From positions 1-31,750 of the forward strand of contig CAYMTN010000039.1 of NCBI GenBank assembly GCA_964393335.1: a DNA stretch of 31,750 nt. The letters run 5' to 3'. The stretch is from CAYMTN01 sp964393335 (lineage in GTDB: Bacteria > Chloroflexota > Anaerolineae > Aggregatilineales > Aggregatilineaceae). A program made the translations under genes and the position numbers. Below the pieces are notes generated by a model. That model was given only the letters and a program-made list of their open reading frames with translations. It did not search any database and had not been told where the DNA came from. Shown one piece after another: positions 6,952 through 14,649 of the stretch (position 1 is the stretch's first letter; each line of letters begins with the position of its first letter).

Positions 6952-7506
6952 TTATTCGACGACCTGATTCGGCACGTCTTCCTGGTACTTGGTCGGGCAT
7001 TTCAGCGTGATCTCGTCGGCGTAGAAGATGTAACCGCCGTCTACCTGCTGGAGTTTGCCCGACATGATCGCCTGCGCCTCGTTTTGCAGCAGGTCCGGGA
7101 TTTCTTTGTCGTGGGCGACGACCTGTATGCGCGGCGCGTCCGGGTTGGTCACGGCGTCGTGCAGCACCAGGGCCAGCCCGCCTTGCTCGCGGATCGAGTC
7201 GTTGTCGTTGGGGATGTTGGCGATCACGAAGTGCAGCTCATTGGTCGCGGGATCAAATACCGGGTCGCCGTCCACTGCGCCGGATACGCGCACCGTTTTG
7301 TTGACCATGTTGGAATCGTTCAGCAGGTCTTCGACGGTGACGTAATACCGCGCGCCGATCAATGTGCTGGAAAACAACAAATAACCCATCGCGCCCAGGA
7401 TCACAAGCCCGATCAACAGAAATTTCCAGCGCCCTGACCGTTTGACGGTTTTTTGCCCTGCTGGTAAAAGCCTGTCCTTTTCCCACTGTGGTTCCGCCAT
7501 AGTCAA
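6952..7506 (-). CDS. ccmE: CcmE-family periplasmic haem chaperone, CxxxY type
   Basis: CcmE accepts haem and passes it to apocytochrome c during maturation. The 184-residue protein has a cytoplasmic N-terminus, one membrane anchor (about 27-47) and an exported OB-fold domain with VRVSGAV (72-78), the PDLLQNE strand (137-143) and the haem-attachment end LKCPTKY (169-174). The classical attachment residue is His in HxxxY; here C170 takes its place with Y174, the CxxxY variant known from some bacteria and archaea. No ccmF or ccmC is adjacent, but a dihaem cytochrome c lies at 8844-9668. Start: first ATG, with AAGGG 6 nt upstream; the gene has its own promoter and terminator. Confidence 0.88.
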   Translation of the reverse strand: MTMAEPQWEKDRLLPAGQKTVKRSGRWKFLLIGLVILGAMGYLLFSSTLIGARYYVTVEDLLNDSNMVNKTVRVSGAVDGDPVFDPATNELHFVIANIPNDNDSIREQGGLALVLHDAVTNPDAPRIQVVAHDKEIPDLLQNEAQAIMSGKLQQVDGGYIFYADEITLKCPTKYQEDVPNQVVE

Positions 7507-7549
7507 CCCTTCTCAATAAGTCACCGAACACTACATCGCATCAGTGTGT

Positions 7550-7578
7550 ATTGTAGCAACTGTTCGGTCTGGCGTCCA
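7550..7578 (-). promoter_or_regulatory. Promoter of ccmE
   Basis: Minus strand TGGACG (7573-7578), 17-bp spacer and TACAAT (7550-7555) preceded by TGC, an extended -10. It sits between the mscL stop and the ccmE start. Confidence 0.7.
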
Positions 7579-7606
7579 CTAGAATCACCGCCATGCCACC
7601 ACCGGT

Positions 7607-8068
7607 TTACGCCGGGCTGGCGGTTTCGTCCAGGTGGGAGGTGCAGGCCGGGCAGCGCGTCGCCTCGACCGGGATTGATGTGCGGCAGAACGGGCACTCT
7701 TTTGTGGCGGGCGCGGCGGGCGCTTCTTCAGCCGGCTTCAGCCGGTTGATCTGCTTGACCAGCATGAAGACCACGAGCGCGACGATCACAAAATTGATCA
7801 CGGTATTCAAAAACAGACCGTAATTGATCGTCGCCGCCCCGGCTTCTTGTGCGGCGGCCATCGACGGGTAGCTTTTGTCGTTCAGGTTGATGTACAGGTC
7901 CGCAAAATTGACGTTGTTCAACAACAATCCGATGGGCGGCATGATTACGTCGTTGACCAGCGATTTGACGACATCGTTGAATGCCACACCGATGATAATA
8001 CCGATCGCAAGATCGATCACGCTGCCGCGCATGGCGAATTCTTTGAACTCATTCAGGAACGAGCGCAT
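7607..8068 (-). CDS. mscL: Large-conductance mechanosensitive channel MscL with zinc-ribbon tail
   Basis: Homopentameric inner-membrane channel that opens on membrane tension and protects against hypo-osmotic shock. The 153-residue protein starts with the typical amphipathic helix MRSFLNEFKEFAMRG, then TM1 with the pore signature DLAIGIIIGVAFNDVVKSLV (19-38), a periplasmic loop, and TM2 (about 82-105, LNTVINFVIVALVVFMLVK). Instead of ending in the usual cytoplasmic helix bundle alone, it has an Ala/Pro linker and a CxxC-x10-CxxC zinc ribbon (C125, C128, C139, C142). Start: ATG at 8066-8068 with GGGAGGG 4 nt upstream. Confidence 0.96.
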   Translation of the reverse strand: MRSFLNEFKEFAMRGSVIDLAIGIIIGVAFNDVVKSLVNDVIMPPIGLLLNNVNFADLYINLNDKSYPSMAAAQEAGAATINYGLFLNTVINFVIVALVVFMLVKQINRLKPAEEAPAAPATKECPFCRTSIPVEATRCPACTSHLDETASPA

Positions 8069-8119
8069 GACACCCTCCCTTTTGGTTTATGATTCTGATG
8101 ATCATAGACTTACACTCAA

Positions 8120-8128
8120 AGTATACCA
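8120..8128 (-). promoter_or_regulatory. Extended -10 promoter of mscL
   Basis: Minus strand TGG-TATACT (TATACT at 8120-8125) about 50 bp upstream of the mscL start. No good -35 is visible at 16-18 bp, consistent with an extended -10 promoter. Confidence 0.55.
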
Positions 8129-8197
8129 TCGTTCAGATTCGGGGACGATTGAGGGGCGGCGGAGGGGGTATCTCATTTTCGGGGCAAGGTTTTTTCA

Positions 8198-8270
8198 CGT
8201 AGGGGCGTTTGCTGCGTCCACCGCAAACCCTGGGCGGAAGCGAACCAGCAGTTCGAAGCGCCGCCCCTAT
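8198..8270. repeat. Dispersed GTAGGGGCGTTTGCTGCG repeat, copy 1
   Basis: The element starts with CGTAGGGGCGTTTGCTGCG and ends with CGCCGCCCCTAT, giving short terminal inverted repeats (TAGGGGCG/CGCCCCTA). The left part is repeated at 15065-15093. The surrounding 8069-8343 gap otherwise holds only the mscL promoter. Confidence 0.6.
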
Positions 8271-8343
8271 AAAACTTTTCGTCTGACTCGCGGAGTCCGG
8301 GGGCGAAACCTCCGCACGGAAGACGGGGTCCGGCGTGACGCCG

Positions 8344-8832
8344 CTACAGTATGATCTCCAGCTCGATCTCGTCGCGCAGCGGAATGCCATCCATGCCCAC
8401 CAGCGGAATCTCCGGTTTGAGCCGCCGCGATTCTGCTATCGCATCGCGGTGCAGCGCCGCCAGCCGCAGGCCGCGCCGCTGGTAAAAACGCAGCGCGTAC
8501 GTATTGTCATTGGTCGTGATCAACCACAGGCGCACGCAGCCCGCCGCGCGGGCCGTGTCCTGCGCGGCGGCCATCAACGCCGACCCGGCCCCAATGCCTT
8601 CGACCACGCTGTCCAGCGACATGATCTCGCACGCGTCGCCGTCGATGCGGTACAGCAGCAGCCCGACGCGGTCCGTGCCGCGCCACGCGACCAGGCCCGG
8701 CATCGTGCTGAGGTCGTACAACACGCCGCGCGTTACGGCCCGCCCGCTGCCCCAGGAGTCTGTGAGCAGGCGCAGCGCCCAGGCGCGATCCGCACCTTCC
8801 AGCGGGTGAACGGTGATCGGTGAGGCAATCAT
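8344..8832 (-). CDS. GNAT-family N-acetyltransferase
   Basis: Predicted acetyl-CoA-dependent acetyltransferase of 162 residues; substrate unknown. Visible GNAT features are the GLLLYRIDGDACEIMSLD strands, the acetyl-CoA pyrophosphate loop VEGIGAGSALM (Q/RxxGxG/A-like) followed by a helix (AAAQDTARAAG), and LITTNDNTYALRFYQRRGL, the typical motif B with N and FY..RGF-like residues. The start is taken at ATG 8830-8832 (MIASPITVHPLEG): sequence farther upstream in the frame overlaps the cytochrome gene and looks non-coding. It follows the cytochrome stop by 11 bp, so the two may be co-transcribed. Confidence 0.88.
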   Translation of the reverse strand: MIASPITVHPLEGADRAWALRLLTDSWGSGRAVTRGVLYDLSTMPGLVAWRGTDRVGLLLYRIDGDACEIMSLDSVVEGIGAGSALMAAAQDTARAAGCVRLWLITTNDNTYALRFYQRRGLRLAALHRDAIAESRRLKPEIPLVGMDGIPLRDEIELEIIL

Positions 8833-8843
8833 CGATGGTGGTG

Positions 8844-9668
8844 TCAGCCCTCGCCGGTGTCCATTACCGACCCGCGCGACATATACACCGCGCCGACGCC
8901 CGCGATAATCGCCGCCCCGGTCACGATCAACAGCACGCTGACGCCGGTCGTGCCGGATTCCTTTTGTTTCTCCGTGTTCATTTCCCACGAGGCGAGATAC
9001 GTTTCAAGATCGGTCAACTGCTGGTCGTCCAATGGCCCGCCCTGTTGTACGCCGAAGGCCGGCATGTACACGTTAGCGGTGCCATCTCGCACCAGGGTAA
9101 TCGTCTGCTCCGGCTCGAACCTGAGGCGCGGGAACGCCTTCTGACCGCGTCCCTCACCGGTGGCACCGTGACACCCGCTGCAAAAATCGGCATACGTCAC
9201 CGCACCCGCGTGCGCGTCCCCGAAATAGTCTGGCACATGATCCGGCACGCTGCCGACGTTCGGCGCTGGCAGCGGCGGCGTGTTCCCGCTCTCCCAGGTG
9301 GCCATGTAGGCGATCAGGTCATCCAACTGGCCGCTGTCGATCACTTTTTTGAAGGCGGGCATGGCGACGCCGTCCGTTTGATCAGAATCGCGCCCGTTGT
9401 CGATCACGTCGCGCGCCGTGTCGGCGTGATACGTGATTGCCTGAAAAGCCGGGCCTTCGGCCACCGCTTCGCCGTGCGGCCCGTGACAGGCCTGGCAGAA
9501 CTGGGCGTACACGGCTGCGCCGCGCAGGGCCGCGATCTCACCGCCGGCACTATTGCCGCCTTCGCCGCCGGACTCCGTGCCGCCATGACCGTCTTGTGCG
9601 TTCGCTGTGCTGATCGTGACTGCCAGCAGGAGCGCGACCAGAGTCAGGATCGGAATCAATCGTTTCAT
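8844..9668 (-). CDS. Membrane-anchored dihaem cytochrome c
   Basis: Exported electron carrier with two cytochrome c domains. The 274-residue precursor has a Sec signal (1-24, ending TANAQ), a Gly-rich spacer, haem site 1 CQACH (58-62) with probable distal ligand M103 (VAMPAF), haem site 2 CSGCH (163-167) with M202 (YMPAFG), and a C-terminal transmembrane helix (about 242-262) with a short tail. The two domains resemble each other (MPAF in both), suggesting internal duplication. The partner oxidoreductase is not in the window. ccmE at 6952-7506 is a plausible maturation factor. A strong AGGAGG lies about 11 nt upstream of the ATG. Confidence 0.93.
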   Translation of the reverse strand: MKRLIPILTLVALLLAVTISTANAQDGHGGTESGGEGGNSAGGEIAALRGAAVYAQFCQACHGPHGEAVAEGPAFQAITYHADTARDVIDNGRDSDQTDGVAMPAFKKVIDSGQLDDLIAYMATWESGNTPPLPAPNVGSVPDHVPDYFGDAHAGAVTYADFCSGCHGATGEGRGQKAFPRLRFEPEQTITLVRDGTANVYMPAFGVQQGGPLDDQQLTDLETYLASWEMNTEKQKESGTTGVSVLLIVTGAAIIAGVGAVYMSRGSVMDTGEG

Positions 9669-9701
9669 GGGTGTTTTTTACCTCCTGGTGGGCCGTTCGA
9701 C

Positions 9702-9714
9702 CTGTATTATACAG
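9702..9714 (-). promoter_or_regulatory. -10 element inside a 13-bp palindrome upstream of the cytochrome gene
   Basis: Minus strand TATAAT (9706-9711) lies in the perfect palindrome CTGTAT-T-ATACAG, 34 bp upstream of the cytochrome start. The -35 region (TTTTAC, 17 bp away) is poor. The palindrome could be an operator or chance. Confidence 0.5.
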
Positions 9715-9833
9715 CGGACCGTCGTTACGTAAAAAGCGGGGGCAGGAGAGAGAAGGCTAACTACAGGGGCGCGGGGTAGTGCGCCCCCGGATCACTTCAT
9801 GGTACGGACCGGGCCGCCAGCAGCGGGCCGCCG

Positions 9834-10379
9834 TTAGCGGTTGGTTCCGATCTCGATGTAGCGCTTCCAGGTGTCGGGGCCGCTGCCCATCTCAATCACC
9901 AGGTAGCTGGTACGCGGCGTTTTGGGTTCCCACATCAGCTTCATGCCTGCTTCGCCGGGCAGGCGGCTGCCTTTGCGGTGATTGCAGGCAAAACAGGCGC
10001 AGGCCGTATTCGACCACGTATTCTTCCCGCCGCGTGAAACCGGCAGGATGTGGTCGATCGTCAGGTCGCGGCGCGTGATGGTTTTTCCGTGTACCGCATC
10101 TCCGACAGTCACGCCGCAGTAGATGCAGATGTAGTTATCACGTGCCAGCACGCCCTGGCGGCTCCAATGCGCGTGACGGCGCGGTACATTGATGTAGTGG
10201 CGCAGCGCAATCACTGACGGCACCGGAAACTGCGAGCGGACCGTCCGCAAAAAACGCCCCGTCTCCTCGACCACAATCGCCTTGCCAGACAGCAGCAAGT
10301 TGATTGCGCGCGGGATGCTAACGACGGTGAGCGGCTCCCACGTGCCACCATTCAGAAGCAAAACTCGCCCTTCGACCAT
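9834..10379 (-). CDS. HNH endonuclease family protein
   Basis: A 181-residue protein with an N-terminal region (VLLLNGGTWEPLTVVSIPRAINLLLSGKA, about 6-34) common to stand-alone bacterial HNH proteins, and a zinc-bound HNH domain: CIYC (C85, C88), LTIDHILPVSRGG with catalytic D109-H110, N124, and CFAC-NHRKG (C129, C132, H134). Nuclease activity is likely; the biological target is unknown and no methylase or restriction partner is nearby. ATG at 10377-10379 is chosen; a GTG directly before it (10380-10382) is also possible, and neither has a clear ribosome binding site. Confidence 0.9.
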   Translation of the reverse strand: MVEGRVLLLNGGTWEPLTVVSIPRAINLLLSGKAIVVEETGRFLRTVRSQFPVPSVIALRHYINVPRRHAHWSRQGVLARDNYICIYCGVTVGDAVHGKTITRRDLTIDHILPVSRGGKNTWSNTACACFACNHRKGSRLPGEAGMKLMWEPKTPRTSYLVIEMGSGPDTWKRYIEIGTNR

Positions 10380-10429
10380 CACTGGCTACTTTCGAACTAT
10401 GTCCGGACGGGTGGCAGTTGGCAACCACC

Positions 10430-10435
10430 ATTATA
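10430..10435 (-). promoter_or_regulatory. -10 element upstream of the HNH gene
   Basis: A perfect TATAAT on the minus strand, about 50 bp before the HNH start. No convincing -35 lies 16-18 bp upstream. Confidence 0.5.
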
Positions 10436-10573
10436 CTATTTTTCACAGACTTTGCAGCATGTGCAAAGCGCGTACGTGGCGTGGCTTCAGGCGTTGGTGT
10501 GCCGGCCAGTATACCATGCTGCAAACGTGTTTTGAAGGGTCGATAAGGGTCATGACGTGGCGGGCAAAACCGG

Positions 10574-10613
10574 CACGGCGCACCGATCCTATCCTAACGA
10601 TAGGCGCGCCGTG
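10574..10613 (-). terminator. Bulged hairpin, possible terminator of the DUF2335 cassette
   Basis: CACGGCGC (10574-10581) pairs with GCGCCGTG (10606-10613), and inner CCTATC pairs with GATAGG. On the minus strand it is followed only by TGCCGGTTTTG, a weak T-run, about 100 bp after the stop of the gene at 10713. Confidence 0.4.
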
Positions 10614-10712
10614 TTAAGCGTGGTTTATGAGCCGGTAAATGAACGATCACGCGGCGGCAAAACGTAATCAGTTCAGATTCCTCCGCAAGTGGGTTTGATA
10701 AGATTGCGAGGG

Positions 10713-11240
10713 CTAGCTTGATTCTTTGGACTCCTCTTCCAGAATTTTTCGACGCTCAATTAGTTCGCGTTCTCGTCGTCTTTGTTCAAAAATGAAGATG
10801 CCGACTAACGTGCCAATTGCACCGACTAGAACGGTTAACCCAGTTAATTCTTTTCCTTCATATGCTAACCAAATACCGCCAACGACAAGAATCAACGCAA
10901 GAGAAAAACCAGCCGCTAGACCCAGACGTTCTGAGTGAATGCTCTTATGGTCCAATTTCATGCGGTGATCTTGCTCTTTTTCCGCCATCCCCAGGATTCT
11001 GTCGGCGCTTCCAGGTAAGACATCTTCATATCCCTTGAGAATTTTCGGATGTGGCAGTGGGCCGTAGAATTCCTCTCGTTGAATAAGAAATGCCTGAAGC
11101 TTGAGGCGGACATTTTCAGGCACTTCTTCGAGTATTTCAGCCGGTATGATCTCGTCTTCGGCGTTTTCGTCGCCGCCATTTCCTGGGGCATCTACACTGG
11201 ATTCATAGGCACTTGATTCGAGTGCTTTGTCATCCGTCAT
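10713..11240 (-). CDS. DUF2335 predicted membrane protein
   Basis: A 175-residue protein with an acidic N-terminus, then the DUF2335 core: FYGPLPHPKILKGYEDVLPG (58-77), SADRILGMAEKEQDHRMKL and two membrane helices (about 106-127 and 131-151), ending in a basic and acidic charged tail. Function of the family is unknown. The ATG overlaps the stop of the small upstream gene (ATGA at 11237-11240), indicating translational coupling. Both genes are AT-richer and use codons such as AAA, GAA and TTT more than their neighbours, consistent with recent transfer. Confidence 0.85.
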   Translation of the reverse strand: MTDDKALESSAYESSVDAPGNGGDENAEDEIIPAEILEEVPENVRLKLQAFLIQREEFYGPLPHPKILKGYEDVLPGSADRILGMAEKEQDHRMKLDHKSIHSERLGLAAGFSLALILVVGGIWLAYEGKELTGLTVLVGAIGTLVGIFIFEQRRRERELIERRKILEEESKESS

Positions 11241-11467
11241 GGCGAGTTCCGATCCGTGTTTTTGTACTGCTGGATGGCAACTCGTAAATCATCTCCAACC
11301 GCTTTCCAGTCAGAGAGCAGGGCATAATAGTCGGCACGCCTCCTATCTTGCGACTTGTTGTGGACATTCAACCTACCAAATGGATCGGCGATTCTCGCGA
11401 CACCAGTCAAGAAGGAAGGTCGAGCAAATAGATAGACTCTGCTTCGCATTCTCCGTGTGTGAATCAT
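11237..11467 (-). CDS. Small protein of unknown function coupled to the DUF2335 gene
   Basis: About 76 residues from the ATG at 11465-11467, which has GGAAG 8 nt upstream; an upstream in-frame ATG could add 13 residues but lacks a ribosome binding site. The core is RPSFLTGVARIADPFGRLN followed by ADYYALLSDWKAVGDDLRVAI, mostly helical and without a membrane segment. I recall similar small proteins next to DUF2335 genes in other bacteria, so the pair may be a mobile accessory unit, but no function is established. It has its own promoter and overlaps the DUF2335 gene by 4 bp. Confidence 0.75.
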   Translation of the reverse strand: MIHTRRMRSRVYLFARPSFLTGVARIADPFGRLNVHNKSQDRRRADYYALLSDWKAVGDDLRVAIQQYKNTDRNSP

Positions 11468-11527
11468 TGTTTTTGCTTCCATTCTAGTCGTCAGAAAAGA
11501 GCGCAAACTTCTGTCACATTACGCTCA

Positions 11528-11536
11528 ATTATAGCA
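11528..11536 (-). promoter_or_regulatory. Extended -10 promoter of the DUF2335 cassette
   Basis: Minus strand TGC-TATAAT, a perfect extended -10 (TATAAT at 11528-11533), about 60 bp upstream of the small gene in AT-rich sequence. Confidence 0.7.
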
Positions 11537-11610
11537 CATGTACTTGTATTCTGATTTTAAGGATTTCAACATGAAAATGCAATGCATTCCCAATTCATTG
11601 AGCAACGGCA

Positions 11611-14544
11611 CTATGGCACGTACTCCAACAGCGTCGAATACGTGTCGCCTTCGCGTGCCAGCGTCCCGCCGACGAAGTCTACGACCTGCCCGTGCGCGAC
11701 CACTGCCAGGATGAACGAGACTGGTTCGCGCTGGCCGCCGCAGTTCAGTTGGTAGCGGACGCGGATCGTGTAAAGGCCCGGCGCGGCGCTTCCCTCCGGC
11801 CAGATCACCCGCTCAAGCGGCGAGTCGGCCAGCGTGGCGCAAAAATCGTTGGCGCTGTCCGTGACCTGTGGCCCCGCGTCAAGTGCCACTGGCCCGTCAG
11901 CGGCCAGGTCCAGGTCGGCGGCGGATGCCCAGATCAGCACCAGCTCGATATCCGGCCCGTGCGCCGGGACGAACGCCCCCGGCGACGGCTCGACCGGCGG
12001 CGCGGCCAGCACGATCAGGCGGTAGTCACCGGCGGTCGAGAGGTCTTCCAGGTACAGGTTGACGGTGTACGTGCCGTCTTCGGGCAGCTCAAACCCGGCG
12101 ATGCGCGCTTCTTGCGGGCCGGTCCAGTCGCGGTTGGACGCGATCTCGCTGCCGGACGGATCGAGCAGCGACAGCGCCGGGTCGAGCGTGTTTTGCGTCT
12201 GCTGCGCGCTGATCGTCACACGCTCGCCCGCGTGTCCCGCGAAGGTGTAGGCTGCGCCCGGCTCCGCCATGTCCAGCGAGCCATACGCGATCTGGCCGTA
12301 GCTGAGCGGGCGGGCTGTCAGGTTATCTCCGGCGATGCCGACCGGTTCGGCGTCTGTTTCGATCACCAGCGTGTAGTCCCCGCGCGAGGGGCCATTTTCA
12401 AAGCCGTAGCGCGTCGCCCGCACCAGGTACGCGTCGCTGGCGGGCAGCGTGAAGGACTCAATCGCCGCATCCGGCGACCCGCTGGCCGCGTCGTCGTTGG
12501 CGGCCATCTCGTAACCGTCTGCGTTGGTCAGGATGAGGTACGGGTCGAGATCGCCGGACGTGGCCGCCATGCGCAGCGTGATCACGTCGCCCTCACGCCC
12601 GCGAAAAATGTACCAGTCCGCGACGTGATCCGCCGCCAGCGACCCGCTGACCGGCTGCTGGTAGGCCAGCCAGCGCAGGCTCTCCGGCAGCGTCCCGCCG
12701 GGCAGCCAGCGCGTACCGCCTCCCGCGCCGGTTGGCCCCTGACCGCCGGTCGTCGCGCCGACTTTTTCCAGGCTCAGCGAATATTCCCCGGTGGAAAACC
12801 CGTTGGCGAATCCGAAACGGGTCACGGTCACGACGTAGGTGCCGTCTGCGGGCAGCTCGAATGCCTCGATGACGGGCATCACGCTTTCGTTGGCGTCATC
12901 CGCTTCGGTCAGCACAAGACCGTCCGGCCCGGTCAGGATCAGGTAACCATCCAGCCCGCCTGCTGCGTCGAGCGCACGCTGCATATCCAGCGTGATCACG
13001 TCGCCGCGCTGCCCGACGAAGGTCCAGCGCTGTTCGTACTGCACGTCCGTCAGGACGCCGGTCACCGTCTGGCCGTATTGCACACTCCCGCCGCCCTGGG
13101 CTTGCGGTGAGGGGGACACGTCCGGGTAGCCGGGCGCTTCGAGGCGCAGCGTGAACGCTTCCGGCACGGAATCGCGCGAGCGCGCGCGCGCGACCGCCAC
13201 GCGGTAATAACCATCCTCCGGCAGTTCCAGGTCGATCAGCGCCGTTTGCCCGTCTACCGATTCATCGCTGAGCGTCAAACGCTGCAAATGCGTGTCCTTG
13301 ATTTCGATCCACAGCGGCGCGCCGGGATCGTGCGTCAGGATCAGCGACACGACATCACCCGCGCGGCCCTCGAACGCGTATAATTGCTGCGGATTAAGCC
13401 CGCTGACCGTGCCGCTGACCGAGGTGTTATACGTGATAAACCCGTCACCGCTGCGCTGCGTCCAGCCATCGCCGGACGGCGCGCCATCCGGCGCAGCAGT
13501 GGCGAGCGGCGTGACGGCCAGCGTCAGGTCATAATCGCCGGACGAGAATCCCTCGGCCTCCAAAAAGCGCGTGACGACGATCACGTAGGGGCCTTCGATT
13601 GGCAGCGTGGCCGTGATCCGCGAATCGGTGACGATCTGCGGCTCGATATCGTCGTTTTCGGCCAGGAGAGCGCCGTCAGGGCCGAGCAGGGCCAACATCG
13701 TATCCAGGTCGCCGGAGGTGGCCTGCGCCGTGATCACGACCTGGTCGCCCGCGCGGCCCTCGAAGCGGTAGGCATCCTGTGGATCGTCGCCGGTGATCGT
13801 GCCGCTGGCGCGCGCGCCCTGTTCCAACGGGACCAGGTCCCGCCCCACGACCGGCAGCAGCACCGGCTCCGGCGTCACGTCTGCATACTCACTCGCCACA
13901 AATACGCCCTGGGCGGGGTGCGCGGCGACGGCGTCCAAGAACGCGGTGACGGTCGGTGTCACTACGCCGACGTGCTCGACCAGCACCGTGCCGTCCGTAT
14001 CGAGCAGCAGGCTGGTGGGGATCGACTGGACGCTGGCGCGAGTCGAGAGCCGGTCGCCTTCATCCAGCACGGTGTGGATGTCCGGTGAGTATCCGGCGAG
14101 GTATTCGCGGGCGTCCTGGGCGGTGTCCGACATGTTGACGAACACCACGTCGAAGGCGTGCGCGCCGGGATCAAGCGCGACGCTGACCATGTGCGGGAAC
14201 TCGGCGCGGCAGGGCGGGCACCATGACGCCCAAAAATTGAGCAGGGTAGGCCGTGCCAGGTCTTGCGCGGCGAGGCCGTCGTCCCCGGCGAATCCGGCCA
14301 ACTGCCAGTTGTCGAAAACTTCGCCCACCGCCGTGCGAACTGGCGTGTTAGCCGGGTCACCCAGCGGCCCCCCGATCCAGGCGGTGTAACTGCCGGTGCG
14401 CAGGTTTTGCAGGTGCGCTTGCAGGGCCAGCGCTTCAATCGTGTCGCCGGGGTCCTGTGCGTGGGACGCCGGTACGGCGGACAGCGCCACGACGACCATC
14501 ACCAGCACGCTCAGCACATGGAGTCCACAACGAAAAACACGCAT
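11611..14544 (-). CDS. Exported TlpA-like thioredoxin fused to five PPC-like domains and a DUF2135-like end
   Basis: The 977-residue precursor has a signal peptide (1-29, ending ASHAQ). Residues about 75-208 are a TlpA/ResA-type thioredoxin domain with WCPPC (108-112) and the cis-proline SIPTSLLLD (P176), so thiol-disulfide exchange outside the membrane is likely. Five beta-sandwich repeats of pre-peptidase C-terminal (PPC) type follow (about 245-343, 375-468, 493-593, 631-728, 752-845), each with 'YxFxGxxGDxVxI', 'LDPxLxLxxPdGxxxAxNDD' and 'LPxxGxYxVxVTRxG' motifs. The final part (about 864-977, with AADLDLAADGPV and GLYTIRVRYQLNCGG) resembles DUF2135/YfaP. Start: ATG with GGAG 8 nt upstream. 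The gene looks monocistronic; the partner substrate is unknown. Confidence 0.85.
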   Translation of the reverse strand: MRVFRCGLHVLSVLVMVVVALSAVPASHAQDPGDTIEALALQAHLQNLRTGSYTAWIGGPLGDPANTPVRTAVGEVFDNWQLAGFAGDDGLAAQDLARPTLLNFWASWCPPCRAEFPHMVSVALDPGAHAFDVVFVNMSDTAQDAREYLAGYSPDIHTVLDEGDRLSTRASVQSIPTSLLLDTDGTVLVEHVGVVTPTVTAFLDAVAAHPAQGVFVASEYADVTPEPVLLPVVGRDLVPLEQGARASGTITGDDPQDAYRFEGRAGDQVVITAQATSGDLDTMLALLGPDGALLAENDDIEPQIVTDSRITATLPIEGPYVIVVTRFLEAEGFSSGDYDLTLAVTPLATAAPDGAPSGDGWTQRSGDGFITYNTSVSGTVSGLNPQQLYAFEGRAGDVVSLILTHDPGAPLWIEIKDTHLQRLTLSDESVDGQTALIDLELPEDGYYRVAVARARSRDSVPEAFTLRLEAPGYPDVSPSPQAQGGGSVQYGQTVTGVLTDVQYEQRWTFVGQRGDVITLDMQRALDAAGGLDGYLILTGPDGLVLTEADDANESVMPVIEAFELPADGTYVVTVTRFGFANGFSTGEYSLSLEKVGATTGGQGPTGAGGGTRWLPGGTLPESLRWLAYQQPVSGSLAADHVADWYIFRGREGDVITLRMAATSGDLDPYLILTNADGYEMAANDDAASGSPDAAIESFTLPASDAYLVRATRYGFENGPSRGDYTLVIETDAEPVGIAGDNLTARPLSYGQIAYGSLDMAEPGAAYTFAGHAGERVTISAQQTQNTLDPALSLLDPSGSEIASNRDWTGPQEARIAGFELPEDGTYTVNLYLEDLSTAGDYRLIVLAAPPVEPSPGAFVPAHGPDIELVLIWASAADLDLAADGPVALDAGPQVTDSANDFCATLADSPLERVIWPEGSAAPGLYTIRVRYQLNCGGQREPVSFILAVVAHGQVVDFVGGTLAREGDTYSTLLEYVP

Positions 14545-14649
14545 GATGCACGCTCCGGTTCGAGTTACACTTTATCAGGTTGACTCAAGTGTAGCATGGC
14601 TCCGGTAAAACTGCGCAGCGGCCACAGCCGTCAGGAGATAAGAAAAGAC

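Larger units (their letters stand above)
10383..10712. other. 330-bp gap between the HNH gene and the DUF2335 cassette
   Basis: It contains the HNH promoter and a bulged hairpin near 10574-10613. The rest (10614-10712) shows no reading frame with family resemblance, no RNA gene and no repeat shared with the rest of the window. Composition becomes AT-richer toward 10712. Confidence 0.6.

Noticed and set aside
9755..9785. Third copy of the GTAGGGGCG repeat near 9760
   Set aside because: Only the GGGGCGCGGGGTAGTGCGCCCCC stem-like core is GC-similar; the TTTGCTGCG part is missing, so family membership is not supported.
9834..10379. Restriction-modification system around the HNH gene
   Set aside because: No DNA methyltransferase or specificity gene lies nearby; the methyltransferase at 15125-15751 is of the small-molecule type and 5 kb away.
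11692..13110. 472-codon plus-strand open frame inside the TlpA-PPC gene
   Set aside because: It is an antisense shadow: the minus-strand frame has repeated PPC motifs and a signal peptide, and this one has Arg/Val-rich low-complexity sequence.
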